Position numbers and translations under genes: made by a program. A stretch of 64,000 bases of DNA from Homalodisca vitripennis (taxonomy: Eukaryota; Arthropoda; Insecta; Hemiptera; Cicadellidae), in assembly GCF_021130785.1 (NCBI RefSeq), contig NW_025776199.1, forward strand, positions 418,001 to 482,000, in the 5' to 3' direction. Shown in pieces: positions 46,200-59,352 of this stretch; within the stretch, counting starts at the first letter, position 1, and every line of letters starts with the position of its first letter. The notes beneath the pieces were generated by a model. The model was not told where the DNA came from and did no database searches. It worked only from the letters and a program-made list of their open reading frames with translations.

Positions 46200-46449
46200 G
46201 AAGCTATATTACTTATCCTCCACGCAAGATGACACGGTGAAGTAAGTATTTGGGACATTTCAGGATAAAATATAGTGCCATTCTGAAACTACAGTTTTAC
46301 TCAAATCCTAAGACTTTAATAACACTCTTTTATAAGGTATTATAAATAAAGCAGCCTACTGATTAGTATTATATTTATGATTCGAGAGTTTTGTTCTGAT
46401 TGTTTTCAGGTGGCTTCGGTCCTGCTTTGGATTGACGTCCCCTCCTTGA
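46200..46449 (+). other. Possible two-exon gene end
   Basis: Exon A, 46200-46241, sits between TTTCAG and GTAAGT. Exon B starts at 46410 after TGTTTTCAG. Joined by normal GT-AG splicing, the frame stays open across both (KLYYLSSTQDDTVK from A, then WLRSCFGLTSPP from B) and stops at 46447-46449. No homology is known to me. Short AT-rich introns produce such matches by chance, so this is only a candidate. Confidence 0.25.
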
Positions 46450-46766
46450 CACTATCACATAAAGATCTCCACGTGTGTTTCAAAACACACAAAGTATGAA
46501 TGATGATTGAATGTAAAAGTGTGAATGTGTGCGTGCGTGTAGATCTACACATAACTGAAACAATTATTCTCCACAACACAACATATTAAGGTATACTAAA
46601 TTTCTCTGCTTATATTAAACTTAAGTTTACATGTTTGTTCCATGAATATACATAATATTATAAATATTTATTTAATTAATGTATATATCTGTAATTATAT
46701 GGGCTTTGGGAACTTTGTGGTTTAAATATACACGTTATTATATGCTGTCTTTCCTGATTGTTACAG

Positions 46767-46863
46767 GGTGATGTTGGCAATGCGGCAGGAGGCCGCCCCA
46801 TTCACACAAATACACACATGACACATACACTAGGTACTGTATTGTTCTATTTAATAATACTAT
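46767..46863 (+). other. Possible terminal exon, copy 2
   Basis: It follows TGATTGTTACAG. Open frame GDVGNAAGGRPIHTNTHMTH, with a stop near 46863. The GGCCGCCCCATTCACACAAA part resembles 18210-18260 in both sequence and frame. Confidence 0.25.
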
Positions 46864-47481
46864 AATCAATTTGGCTGCAATTGTTGTTTCAGAATGGCAC
46901 AATAATTTTTATTAGTGTAATGTTTGTCTATATGAGAACATTTCATAATATTAATATAATTCAAATTACGAATAATGTGAAAAATATTTATAATTTCTAT
47001 GTATGGAGGTCTATGTCTTGAGGTCCTATTCCCTACCACACTATTAAATTTATTGTCTCCTAGGAATAAACTTGAAAGCATAAAATATAACAAAATAAAT
47101 CTGATATTTTATTCCTATTTAATAAAATATGAAATGTTTATAATTCTAATAAAGTCCTATAAATTAAGTCAAACTATTAACCATTTCAATTTATGTTTAC
47201 GATTATATTATTGGGATAATTTCCACTAAATTGGGCGGAACATTCAAGATAACTGAAGATCATTGAATAAGGCAGTGATTCATGGAAAAGAGAATTTTAT
47301 AACGAAATCTAATCAATTTTTCTCACCGTAATTTAACGTCATTTTTGTGTTGCCGACACAGTTACATTTTTTATGTAGTATAAAAGATATGCAAGAATAA
47401 GCGCTATGTATGTTATGTACGATTAATTTTGTCTTTTGATGGGCTGATAATCGTTTAATGTTATTTGAGTTGAGATGCAAC

Positions 47482-47533
47482 CACGTGACCTGCGTTTGGA
47501 ATTTGTTTGGGGAACGAAGAATTAGGCCACGTG
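47482..47533. promoter_or_regulatory. Pair of CACGTG E-boxes
   Basis: CCACGTGA occurs at 47481 and again at 47527, 46 bp apart, in a locally GC-richer stretch. bHLH factors bind this hexamer. No adjacent gene start is identifiable. Confidence 0.3.
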
Positions 47534-50500
47534 ATTACAACAAGTGTCGTTTTTCGAGAACTCATTTGGGTCGTGTGTCCATTTTCTGATAGGCAACTGC
47601 TATAGAAACAATATCGACTTATAATTATTCAGGCACTTATACTACATAAATATTGCTACCTATTTAAATCAACAAGTTGTTGACACTGTTTATATATTGC
47701 AGTTCATTATTAATTTAATATAATTATTTTACCTTAAGCGTTATTATAAAGAGTTTAATTTGTAATGGGTTTAGTGATTTAAACTTTTTTACCTTACCTT
47801 TTTGAAAACATAATTTTATTTTATGTGCTACAAAGCTTACGTTTTTGACTAAAGTAAATTTTGGACCTTAAATACATATTTAAAAAATATGTTACAAAAT
47901 ACTTTTTCAGAAGTCATGAGAAACAGAAGCTATTTATTTCAAATTACTATTTAACAAAACTATCAATTCTTGCATTAGCTATGAATGCGCAAGTTATTTG
48001 ATAATTGTACTGCATTATAAATAAACCTTCAATGATGTGTGCATACAAAATTCAGCTAGATTTTTTATAGCATTTTCCTATGATTCTGGACTCTGGATAG
48101 CTTTAAATAGAAGAACTAAAGATGTTTGCACGGAAATTGTGATATAACCTGAATTCCATCGCAATATTTTACACCACGCTGCATCTCGCTTCTGAAGGGG
48201 CTTACATAAACATCACATCGCTAAATTGAATTACAGAAGCCTCATTTCGAACTTTAACAGCTTTTCGGCTGAGAGAATTGGTTGAACCTCTTCTTAAGAC
48301 CAGCACTGGAGGAGCACCGCAATATAACTCCTACTGATTTATAATATTTGAGACGAGGCTTGATCCAATATTTTCTTGTTTCCCATTTCTGGCAATATCA
48401 TAATTTTGTAATCACGTAGAGTTGTTAGGCACACGATGAATTCTTACATAGTTTCAGTCTCACATATCGACTGATTTTATAAATTATAATTATAGTTACA
48501 CGAGATAATAGAGTTATGTGGAACATGATGAGTAACACAGAGCTGGAGGGAGTGCGACCTATTATACCTGCATGAGTGAATGTATGAATGTAACAAAATT
48601 AGAGTTTCTGCATACCAGTGTCGTCCAAACCTTGCTTTTCTTTCTCCTGAATGCTTTACTTTACTCCAAATTTAATTATTTTGTTTTATTAATTCCTTCC
48701 ATACTACTGAAAATGTTTTATAAACTATATACACCTACGATCAACCTTCATCCTTGACCATCCATCTACGGTAAACCCGAAACTAAAAAATTATTATTTT
48801 TTGGCGAATGAATAAATGTTTTGAAAATTTAGCTTAAAAAGTATACAAATGTATTTAATTATTATAAATGTTTACTTATAACCAACACATTTCAATTTAT
48901 TCTGAACAGTTTTACAGTTTTAAAAGTCTCTTTTAAATTTTAAATTATCTCTTTAAATGTTTTTAGAAACATTTATTAACACTAATATAAACAATTGATT
49001 ACTTAACTAGGTATATTAAGCCAAGCTAAAATTTCATGTACAGTTGGTTTGCAGGGAGAAATCAACTGATTCTCTGTGACATCAATTAATTATAAATTCC
49101 TGACCAACTTACTATGGATGCAATAGTTATCAGTATACCACAAAACTACAAAGCACATTACTTGCAATTCGTTTTTTTCCTATAGTAAACTGTGATGATA
49201 GAGTTGGTTATTATGAGATCTATGTCATTTACTTGCTTGTAGTGCGCTTTGTCCTATCTATTTGTACATATTCTATCACGTGTTCTAAAAAAAATGTTAA
49301 TGAATGTCTGACTTGACTACAATAACATAAACGCGTTTTATTCATCACTTATATTAGCCCTGCATGAAATCTATGAATCAGTCTTTCAAACTATAGGGTA
49401 ATTTTGTAGTAGATTTTGATGGTGAGGCCTTAGTCATGTTAAAGTAAATTACACATATACCCTATTCTAACGCAGAAAAGATTAAATTTTTAACACAACT
49501 ACAAGAAAATTATTCTAAACGAATCTAAAATAATAAAAGCAGAGCCGCTTCTATCCTGAATCCTTACCTCGTATAACGTAAAAAGTAAATTAATACCCTT
49601 TCAACAATTATTCTACATACATACTTATCACTATAGATTAAACACTAAATTTTTAAAATTTATTTACGTATTACGCATGTTATCAGTTTGCTAATGAAAC
49701 CACTTTGAGAACTTGTGGAATTCTAAATGTTATAAGTATTAGTGTACTTTGTAAATAACTCAATTGCAGTCGTAGTCTGATGATAAATTTTGCCAGAAAC
49801 TTACAGACGACAAGAATTTAAAATGAAAATGTTTCTTCGGGTAAGATAAATCTATTTATATTTTCTTATTCACCCTATGCAAAATAAAACTTTTTCTTTT
49901 AAATGCATATTATAATTTGCCTTTACGTTCAAAATACATTTATTCTAAGTACCTGATTTATAACCAACCTATACAGCTGGATTACACAATCAAAAACATA
50001 TATCAAAGACAAAAGTCAGATCCCAAAAGGGTGACCGTGCTCTACGAGCTTTTGGATCCCAAAAGGGTCAAAGACCAAACTCTAATTTTCAAATTACGGT
50101 ACTTTGGCAAGGTAATGTTATTCTTTAGGATGTGGATGGTACAAAATTAAACAATAAAAAAAGCATATATCCAGAATGTGTTTTAATGCAATCCTGCTTT
50201 TATACCCTCAAAATATTTATAGGAAAAACAGCGCATATACACGGATTTTGAGCTAAACTTAAAAAAGTATATTTTTGATGGCCAAAACATAAGGAACTGA
50301 TATTATTTTATTTAAAATCCATAGCATTACGTAAATACACATTAAAAATGTAAAACCCTAGTGCAAAGATCTACACAATCTCTCTTTCTTAGAATTTATA
50401 CAACTTATTAAGCTGTAAGATTGGTCCATTTTTTAATTAAAAATAATTATTCCTAGTTACCATGACAACACAATTTTAAAATCTAATATTTTTGAAAAAT

Positions 50501-53194
50501 TATTCAGTAGAGTGGAATTCTGATTACTTTTATTTCAAGTTAATACGGACAATGTTAGCAGCGTTAATGTTCGGTCTTCTTCCGTGTGACCCTGACACCA
50601 CGGCTGAGCCCTTGTGTCTTTGACAGGCAAAATTCGGCAGATGGATAAGTCAAAACATCACATTTTTCATTGAATATAACTTAATTAGATGTAGTGTTGT
50701 GTATATGGCTGTATATGTTGTATGAATATTGATGTTGACAATTAGACCTTGAGTTTAGGTTGTAGCATCTCAATAATTTGACTTATTACCTATAGAACAG
50801 CAGAAGTACTGTATCTAACTTATTTTACTGTAAATTTAGCTATATGTAATTACTGTATGGGCTAAGACACCCCCTAATTACTGTATGTGGATGGATCCTC
50901 TACACCACATACCTTTTAGTTATTATCACAACCTTTGAAGCAGTACAGTTGATTAAATAGATTAATAAATTAAAAATATAACTAATCCCTCTTGACACCA
51001 GTCTATGAAGTTATATACGCAATGTCTGTGCGTTGTTTACAAATCAAATTTTAATGCATTTCCTCAGAAGTAATTAATCTTGGTTTTTTTCATAAGATGA
51101 TTAGAGTTGGGTTGTTATGAGACCAACGTCATTTACTTCCTTGTAGTGTGCTTTTTCTTTCTTTTTATACATATTCTGTTACGTGTTCTAAAGAACAATA
51201 TTGATGATTGTGGGACTTAAATACAATAACGTTAAGAATATCTTTGTTTAATTTTGCTAAAGAAATGAAACGCGTTTTAATCATCACTCATATTAGCCGT
51301 GTATGAAGTTTGTGAATCAGTCTTTCCATCTTTAGGGTAATTTCATATTTGATTTTATATGAAGAGTCCTTACTCTTGTAAAAGTAAATTACACATATAC
51401 CCTATTCTTACGCAGAGAAGATTTCATTTTTAACACAACTGCATGCAAATTATTCTAAAAGAATCTAAAATAAAAAAGCAGTGCTGCTTCCAACCTGAAA
51501 TCTTGCCTCGCCCTAACGTAAAAAGTAAATTAATACCCTTATAACAAGTCTACATACATGGTTATCACTTTAGATGAAACACCAAATATTTAAAATTTAT
51601 GATCGCATATTATCAGTTTGCTAATAAATCCAATTTAGGAACTTGTGGAATTCTAAATGTTATGAGTGTCAAGTGTGCTTTGTATCCGATAAAAATATCG
51701 AGTTAATAAATATTTTATAAAAACCAACAATTAAGCTGTTTTATTATTTTGTATACTAATGATATTTTCTGTAACTTATGCTAATTTAATTATAATAAAC
51801 ATAAAATATACATACAAAACAAGGGCTACAATCGAGGAAGCAAATTAAATATTTTGATTTACCATTTGGAGGACTTACCAAGCGGACCTTCAGGTTCTTC
51901 TTGCAGAGACTCGGATTTGAAGATTTAGTCAGAATTCCAGATTTAAGTTGACGAGTATGTTAACTTACACTAACTGTTGTAACCTCTCACTGGGAGACAG
52001 CAATGCACATAAGACGACGTTATATCTAGCGACTACGGCAACATGTCGAAAATTTATAAATAGGTTTTCATACAAAAGACGCCTGTATGCTTTGTCTCCG
52101 AAATAGTTTACTGCAAAATATTTATACATTGTTACTTGTTTTAATTGGAATAGTAAATTAATACATTAGAAACCCGTTATTAATAAGAAGAAAATAAATG
52201 TAACCATAAATCATATTTAATAAAGCCAGCTGGTGTAAAATGTTTCTATTAACTCTCTGTGGCACAGATGACATAAAATATGTAAAGCATTGACGAAAAG
52301 CTGTATATCCAGATATACTTGGAAATTATTAACACGATTATCTTAAATGCTCTAAAATCCAAAGGAATATTTCTCTTCAACGTAGACATTAATGAGCTTG
52401 CTCTGTGTCTCTTAAAATTATAATATACTGCAGTTTTTCATCAGGTCACGATATGTTGGTATTTTATAAATCCATGTTACCGTCAAAATCTATTAGTTTG
52501 TTATTATTTTCAGAATACCTTGCCGATGGGTTTTACTGTTTCTTCGTGGAAAATGACGAACATTTGTCCTGTCCTTTCAATTCTAAAATGATTAAACATT
52601 CATCACATATATCAATTCAAACATAATTTACATAATTTGTGTATATTCCATCAGTAGAATTACAATCTTTGTTGGCAACTACGGGATAAGTTAGTCCAGC
52701 ACGGTTGTTTGTGAGTTCTCCTAAAACATTCCTAAACTTACATGTTTCACTATTCACGTGTTTTTCCATGGACCATATCCATTTCTTTTATTCTATGTTT
52801 ATACATACAAGGTACGAGTACGCTACACCACGTGTTGGTGTAATAGACGTCGCTAAGTTTGCATGCTAAATTTTAAGCATACATCTCATTTTACTATCGT
52901 CATGCGGACGTATAGACAGATCATGCAGAAAATTAAACTTAACATCGCCTCAAAAAAGATAAGCGAAATGTTCATACTACTAAATGCTTCAATGGCGCTC
53001 AACTAAATTCCACCTTTGAATAGGCACAAATATATAGCTTAATGTTGTTTATGTAGAAAAGAACTATTGTGCAAATTTTAAAGATCATGTGTGGTAATGA
53101 TAATTAATAAAAATATAATCTGAAAATCCAAAACGCAGTTATATATTATTTATACGATAAAGTTCTATACGTCTCAGTGAGAATTGACGGATCT

Positions 53195-53480
53195 GCGTTA
53201 TTCTCATGTTGTGAAGATATTGTCTGCGATAGATTGCAGCACATGTAAATTATATCGAGATATCCCAATCCTCCAACCTAATATTGGAGAAGAGAATTAA
53301 TTACACGGTAGAAGGGTGACTTCCCAAGGACTGGCCCTAGTACCATGTAATACTAACCTGGGTGCGTATATAAATTTCATTGCATAATTGATGTTTGATC
53401 TAGTAACAGTGGTGATGTACGGCAACTAATTTAAGTACAGGCAGTCCCAATACCTGTGTATATTGGTTATTTATTATGTA
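53195..53480. repeat. Conserved GC-richer module, copy 3 of 3
   Basis: The most diverged copy. It retains AAGGACTGGCCCTAGTACCA, ACCTGGGTGCG and GGCAGTCCCAATACCTG. Confidence 0.6.
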
Positions 53481-54003
53481 AAATTATAATAAATATATAA
53501 GAAATTTACTTCAAGACATATTTTTCTGGAGATTTTTTAAATATTTGACGAATTAAAAACGAGAATTACATGTCAACCAGTAAAAAAGAAAGTTTTTTAT
53601 AACAAAATCAAGATTCTTCAGCAAGGATGTTATTCTATTGTTGTTTAGCTTAACGATTACACATTTGTTCGTTATGTTTTACTGTGTTAGGAACATAATA
53701 TTTTACTATATATAAATTATCTTAGAAATGATAGCCAAAGAAGGTGGATATTGTCAATAGTCCCAGCTTGGACAGGCTGGTATATCGCTTAGCTTGGCTA
53801 CTACCATTTTGCTAATAACTATTGTTTGTGTTGGGTAAAATTCTAGTCGTTCTGCAAAAACTAAAACAAGCATGTCCTAATTAATGAAACTATTTCATTT
53901 TATGATATTCCGTCATACGACTGGTCCTGCATTATCTATTTGTTAAACACAACTTTCTGTAATAGGTTTATATTTTTATTCTTCTGTTAAAATCTATACA
54001 AAA

Positions 54004-55085
54004 CTAGCAGTTACCTGTGGCTTTGCACGCAATTTTCTGTTGAAAAACTGGACAATATATCTATGTGTTCTTTTTCTATGACATAATAAACAGTCTAGAG
54101 GTAATGATAGTCACTCAAAGCTATTCCAAACTCCTAATCCATTTTAGATTTCAGTTTAAAGAACAGAGGTTTGGGATCCTGAAGTCGTAAATTGAAACAG
54201 CTTTTATAAAATTAGTATTCCCTCCCACATTCCATGATAATTTATTGAAGTTCTTCGATGGCTTCAGTAACAATAAGAGTTAGCCTATTTGTCACAATGA
54301 CGATAGTGTATAGTACAACTAAAAAGTTGCTGCGATCAATATGGGTCTGTTCTGATCGTTTTAAGTCACTTCCAGTATAATCTATTTACGGTTCTACATT
54401 ATATGTATCCTCGTGCACTGACCAAAACAACTGCCTCATATGTTGGTTTTGGAATCTAACTTAGGTTAAGTTTTGATGATTAAGTGAATTTTATATTTTT
54501 ACCGATCACTAAATATGTATTAGGGGTATATGCTTCAAGTATTAGGGAATGAGTATGTTATCTCCATTTGCTTTTCAATAACTACAGTAAAAAGGCCATA
54601 CACAACGTTAAAGGAACTAACCAGATTAGATTACATTACGTGCAAAGATTCACAGCTTTATACAATAAGGTAGTTGTTGTAACAGCTTATAAATCGAATT
54701 TATATTGTATTACATGGATTATTGATCATTGACGCAATCTAAATTTAAAATTAAATAACTTCGTACTTGCAATCTGCATTACACCACTGATTAAGGATTT
54801 TACAATAATTTAATATTTACTAAAATTTAAATGTAAACCCATGTTTCTGTCTCTTTGATGAATTTCAGCTGAAAGTGTTAACAGCTGTTAAGTATCAGTT
54901 CAATTTATATTACGCACAGTCTGCCGGATCAAATGTAAAACACTCCAATATCGACAACAATTTATAAATAAAAATTTAACTAAATAGACTATTTAAATAG
55001 GACCAAATTGTTAATCTAAACCATTCTCGAATCCCCTTCAACACACACAAATCAAAATCGGTCCAGTCGTTTAGGAGGAGTTCAG
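54004..55085 (+). repeat. Interspersed element, copy 2
   Basis: It starts CTAGCAGTTACCTGTGGCTTTGCACGC and ends AAAATCGGTCCAGTCGTTTAGGAGGAGTTCAGT before a CA tract. The TCGGTCCAGTCGTTT ending is a familiar 3' end of arthropod interspersed repeats. It is the partner of 27760-28625. Confidence 0.6.

Positions 55086-55174
<89 letters not shown>
55086..55174. repeat. CA microsatellite
   Basis: About 44 CA units at the 3' end of the interspersed element. The CVCVCV frame on the minus strand is an artefact. Confidence 0.95.
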
Positions 55175-55176
<2 letters not shown>

Positions 55177-58099
55177 AAAAAAACACTTTTTAAAACGGTT
55201 GTCAGTGATATGGATATGATACATTATCTTAAATTATCTCTGTATACCTTTGGTGCCAAAAAGGTTATTTTATTACGAAACTTGAATATATTGTATTGTC
55301 AATTTTTGATTATAATCTAAATGTTTAAATAAATTAAATCTTTAGGAAATTAAAATGAGCATTACCCATTACGAGATACTCTGCGTTAACGCTTTTTCTT
55401 TGAAGTACCTTGTCCCATTTCTAAAAAAACTGCATTCCAAAATGTACTTAAAATATGTTATTATAATTTAGCAGTGTGTTGGCTCTCAAACTAACGTAAA
55501 TTCCATATTTCTTAAAACACTGGGGCCAATCTACATTTAGTGATGACTATGTCAATTGTTGGATAAAATTTGACAGCCTTCCAATGCTCTGGATAGATTA
55601 ATTTAGCCATTTGAAGTTTCTGAATCCACCATATTGAATTTGTGACGAATGAATACATTAATAAGTACAATTAAAATAATATGTAGGGCAAGCTTCTTCC
55701 AGACGTTATCGGCATATTCTGGAACAAAGTTTTGTTAAAATGTAAACCATATTAACTTTAAGTTAAATCCAGAATATGAAGTCCAGCTGTAACAAAACCT
55801 CCAAAGTCTCTATGGATTCCCATAGGCTGTTTAAGATAAAAAGTCAGGGGGCGTCCCTGTAGAACAAAAATAATGTTATAAAAGGTTGCAATTTTCTTAT
55901 CTTGTAAAATATGTTCTATAGGTGAAGTTACGGAAAAATCCAAATCAAGATGAAGATTGACTTATAATCTGAGAGCAAAAATTCACTGATAAGTACGTGA
56001 GTTGATGTTAAATGGTTAGGAGACATGTAAATTTAGTTACGCACTTTTATATCATCGCTATCCCTCCATCACTACAAAATCTTTTAAACGTGTCACGACC
56101 ATTGTATATTTGATGGTGTTTATTCTTGCGAACCCAATATAAGCCCAGCCCTAGAAACACTTTTCTAATGTATATTTGCTAATAAATATGATAAAAAATG
56201 TGATACATCACAACAGACTCGTCTAGCATAATTACTCCTCAGATATCTTATCTCCACCTACGTGACTTCAGTAGAGTGTCATTTAAACATTATTTTCTAG
56301 CTATAATGATGTAACTGCTTAGTATAATTATAGACATGTTTGGTATATGTGAGATTTTGCACGTACACAGATATTAAAACAGCAGTATATAATTATCTTT
56401 CTAGCACGCACATTGTTAAGGAACTGACAGGAATCGTATTGTAGTCCATCCACCCGTCCTTCTGTCTAAATAAATTCCAATTAAAAGGAGGATTGAAAAG
56501 TGAAACAACTTGGTCAAATATTTTAGTGTCAGATAAGTCTGCCCGTCTGAGTGATACATGATGATAGAAGGATCATAGAATCTTGACAATTTGTATTTAT
56601 TTTCTCTCTTGGTACAAGGCTGAACACCTTGAGATAACTTCAGATTGGTGTTCTGTCGGATCCTTTAATACTCCGTTATATCGGTTTCCCCTATAATACA
56701 GTTGTATACTTGTTCAATTAAGAACGTTAAATTTAGTTATGGATTCATCATATTGTTCTATACCAAGAAAAAGATAATTGTTATATTTTCTTTTCTCTCA
56801 GAATTTAATAAGATACAGTGAAAAATAATGGTTTTTATTTATTAAAATATCTTGCGTATTGAAATCTGAATAAAAATTAATAAAAGTAAGTCTTATGCAA
56901 TACCAATTATTAGTAACTTTTTTGTAACTATTAATTATACTTGTGGATTTGGAGTTTACAGTATATCTGAAAATCTAAGTAGGTAGGTATACATTCAAGT
57001 CTTAAAATTGGAACTCTGGATAGTTTCCTATAGTCATCCAGCTTCCCTTGTTACTCCACAGCCTAATTGGACTATTGCTCTCAATCGTGTTTAGTGTTGT
57101 ATTTGTGCTGTGTATTTATTGACTTTTTTTGTTTGTTTCTCTGTAATGTTATGTTAACTTTATGGCGAATCCACCCACCACCACGGCACATACTACAAGT
57201 ATGACAATGAAAGTACAATAAGCCCTTGAAACATGTCACCATAAATCATACATGTTAACTGAATTGTTTGACAATAGGCCATTTAACGTGAATACTGGTC
57301 TTAAAAAATCCCGTACCATCCATAATGTCACTAATTTAAGTGAGACACTCAATGTCACCTATTCTGTCACCATACATGTATGAATATATTAAAAGTATAT
57401 GAGCATATCAAAGGGGTTTAATATTAATAAAAATTATAGATACAAATTTACAGTACTGATGAATAACGACAGTCAGGAACAATGTTTTGCTCTAAGACCC
57501 AGGATCTTATATTCGTGCGGACACTCCCACACTTGAAATATTTGATTAATTAAATGATATCAGATTTTTAACATGATCGCTTGTTTGTAATTAATGTTTT
57601 TATCTGTTTAAACCTAATTTTAAAATATTAATATTATCAATCCATTAAATATTTTCCGACATATATGTATATCGCAAGGCGATGTATGTCGTAGGAATAA
57701 AAAACCTCAATCAAGTATTTCATCATGTTAAATTTAAACAAATATAGATAATTAACACATATAACATTAATATAGTAGTAATCTAATGTTTGTTATATTT
57801 ATTATAACTACATAGAATTGAAGCCAGCAGAAACTGTTATGACATCAAAACGCTTTCTTTATCTTAAAAAAAAAATTAGTTATTTGTGAAGTCTACCATG
57901 GTCCATAAGGTCTGTTCTATCTCAACCTGTAACTATATGAAAACTTATTTTAACAGTCAACAAATTGTAGTTTCGACAACAAGTTTCCCATAGCATCAGA
58001 GAAGAGTAACATAAATGTAATAGCTATTGGAAATAATGTTAGTAAGTTGTTTAAAATTTGTATGATTGTGATTAACAATTTTTTTTTTAATAATAAGTG

Positions 58100-58204
58100 T
58101 ATGAGGTGTTTCGGTGAAATCGCTTTTTATATCGTCTGCCCTGATAGTTGCAGTCGTGCTGGGTTCTATTCCAGGGTTGTGATATCGACTTATAGCTATT
58201 TCTT
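58100..58204 (-). repeat. 3' terminal repeat (short LTR) of the Gypsy element
   Basis: About 105 bp nearly identical to 63258-63362. It starts TATGAGG where the other copy has TGTGAGG, so one terminal base has changed. It contains a TATA-like GATATAAAAAGCG on the minus strand only about 27 bp before the repeat ends. This is either a genuinely very short LTR, as in some Gypsy lineages such as mag, or the shared part of a longer LTR with the rest lost here. Confidence 0.7.
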
Positions 58205-58217
58205 TCATCCGGTTCCC

Positions 58218-59352
58218 TTAGTCGACATATTTTTTTAAGTCCTTGACGTGAGCTTGTAGCACATACTTTTTTCGACCACAGAGGCTATAGATGTTTGTTC
58301 CGAACCTTTCTACAATGTTATAAGGCCCTAGCTTCGAAGCGAAAGAGTCAATCGCCGACGAGAGATGGTGTTGTTTCAGCCACACCAACTCCCCAAACCC
58401 GGAAGTCTTCCTCTCTCCGCCTTAGGTTGTAATATTTTACTTGAGATCGACTCGCTCTTTCTAAATTCGAATGGCATTGCTTGTACAGTTTTGTGAAAGC
58501 TTCTAATCTTTTCCGGTTCGTATCTGTCACATGACACTCGGAGTCATTTTGCTCATTCCGTACCTCTAGAGGGCCATGGATTGCATTCGGTAACCGCAAT
58601 TCCCGTCCAAAATTTAATAAAGCTGGAGTAAATCCCGTAGAATCATGTACGGCGGTGTTCATGGCGTACCTGAATACGTTCAAGTGTATGTCCCAAAGCC
58701 GTTGATCTTCTTTGAGGTACTGCGCGATCATCGTCTTTAGGACTCGATTCGCCCGCTCCACCGGATTCTCTTGAGGCGTGTAGGGTGCTATCAGTTGATG
58801 TTCGATTCCCCAACTCTCCAGTAAATTACGCCATAGCTTGGCCGTAAACTGCGATCCATTATCGGTGATGGTGACCTCTGGTGCGCCGTAACGAAAAAGC
58901 ACCAAATTTTAAAATGCGTTCACCACATTCGCCGCGGTCACTAATTTTAATGAAAACAGTTCTACCCATTTCGTGAAGATATCCTGTACTACTAGGATAA
59001 ACCTCGCACCTCTTCGTGAACGTGGCAAGGGTCCTACTATATCGGCCGTGACCTTATACCATGGACCAGTTGGCCTCCGAAAGTACATCTTTCCTACTGG
59101 TTTCCGTTGTTCAACCTTGTGTGCCTGACAAAACTGACATCTTCTAACGTAATTCTTCACATCTGTGAGCAATCCCGGCCAATAATACCTCTCTTGGACT
59201 CGTTTTGCCGTTTTTCTTATTCCAAGATGGCCGGCCGTTTCGCGATCGTGATTTTCGTTCAACACTGCTTCTCGCTTGTATTTTGGCACACACAGTTTCC
59301 AATTTAGAGAGTCGTCGAACCTATTCGCCCTTCCTCGGGGCTTATACTTCAT
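58218..59352 (-). CDS. Gypsy integrase (3' part of pol, frameshifted)
   Basis: This part of pol inserts the cDNA. In the frame at 58909-59352 the HHCC zinc site is H35, H42, C72 and C75 (NENHDRETAGHLG ... CQFCQ), followed by the first catalytic Asp in VTADIVGP (residue 104). A shift near 58907 leads to the frame at 58348-58905, with the second Asp in ITDNGSQF (residue 15) and the Glu in NPVER (residue 50), the normal D-35-E spacing. The core therefore looks intact. A further shift near 58370 is needed to reach the C-terminal SSAIDSFASKLGPY segment and the stop at 58218-58220, which lies 14 bp from the terminal repeat. Confidence 0.9.

Larger units (their letters stand above)
44900..50400. repeat. 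Large direct repeat, unit 4, with unique sequence
   Basis: 44930-45200 matches 26740-27010 of unit 2 (TACTGCATGGACTCTGGCCA, then ACAAGAGCCCGTCTGTTA). 46200-46850 contains the possible exons listed separately. 47480-47535 has two CACGTG sites. 49200-49750 duplicates 51100-51670. No confident gene. Confidence 0.5.
50400..58099. repeat. Large direct repeat, unit 5
   Basis: It opens TTACCATGACAACACAATTTTAAAATCTAATATTTTTG as unit 1 does. It then contains the 51480-53150 copy of 19480-21200, the third GC-richer module (53195-53480), the second interspersed element (54004-55085) and a tail matching the end of unit 2. A frame at 49917-50150 and others here are not conserved between units. The Gypsy element interrupts it on the right. 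Confidence 0.6.

Noticed and set aside
54976..55224. Minus-strand frame with a CVCVCV core
   Set aside because: It is a translation of the CA microsatellite at 55086-55174.
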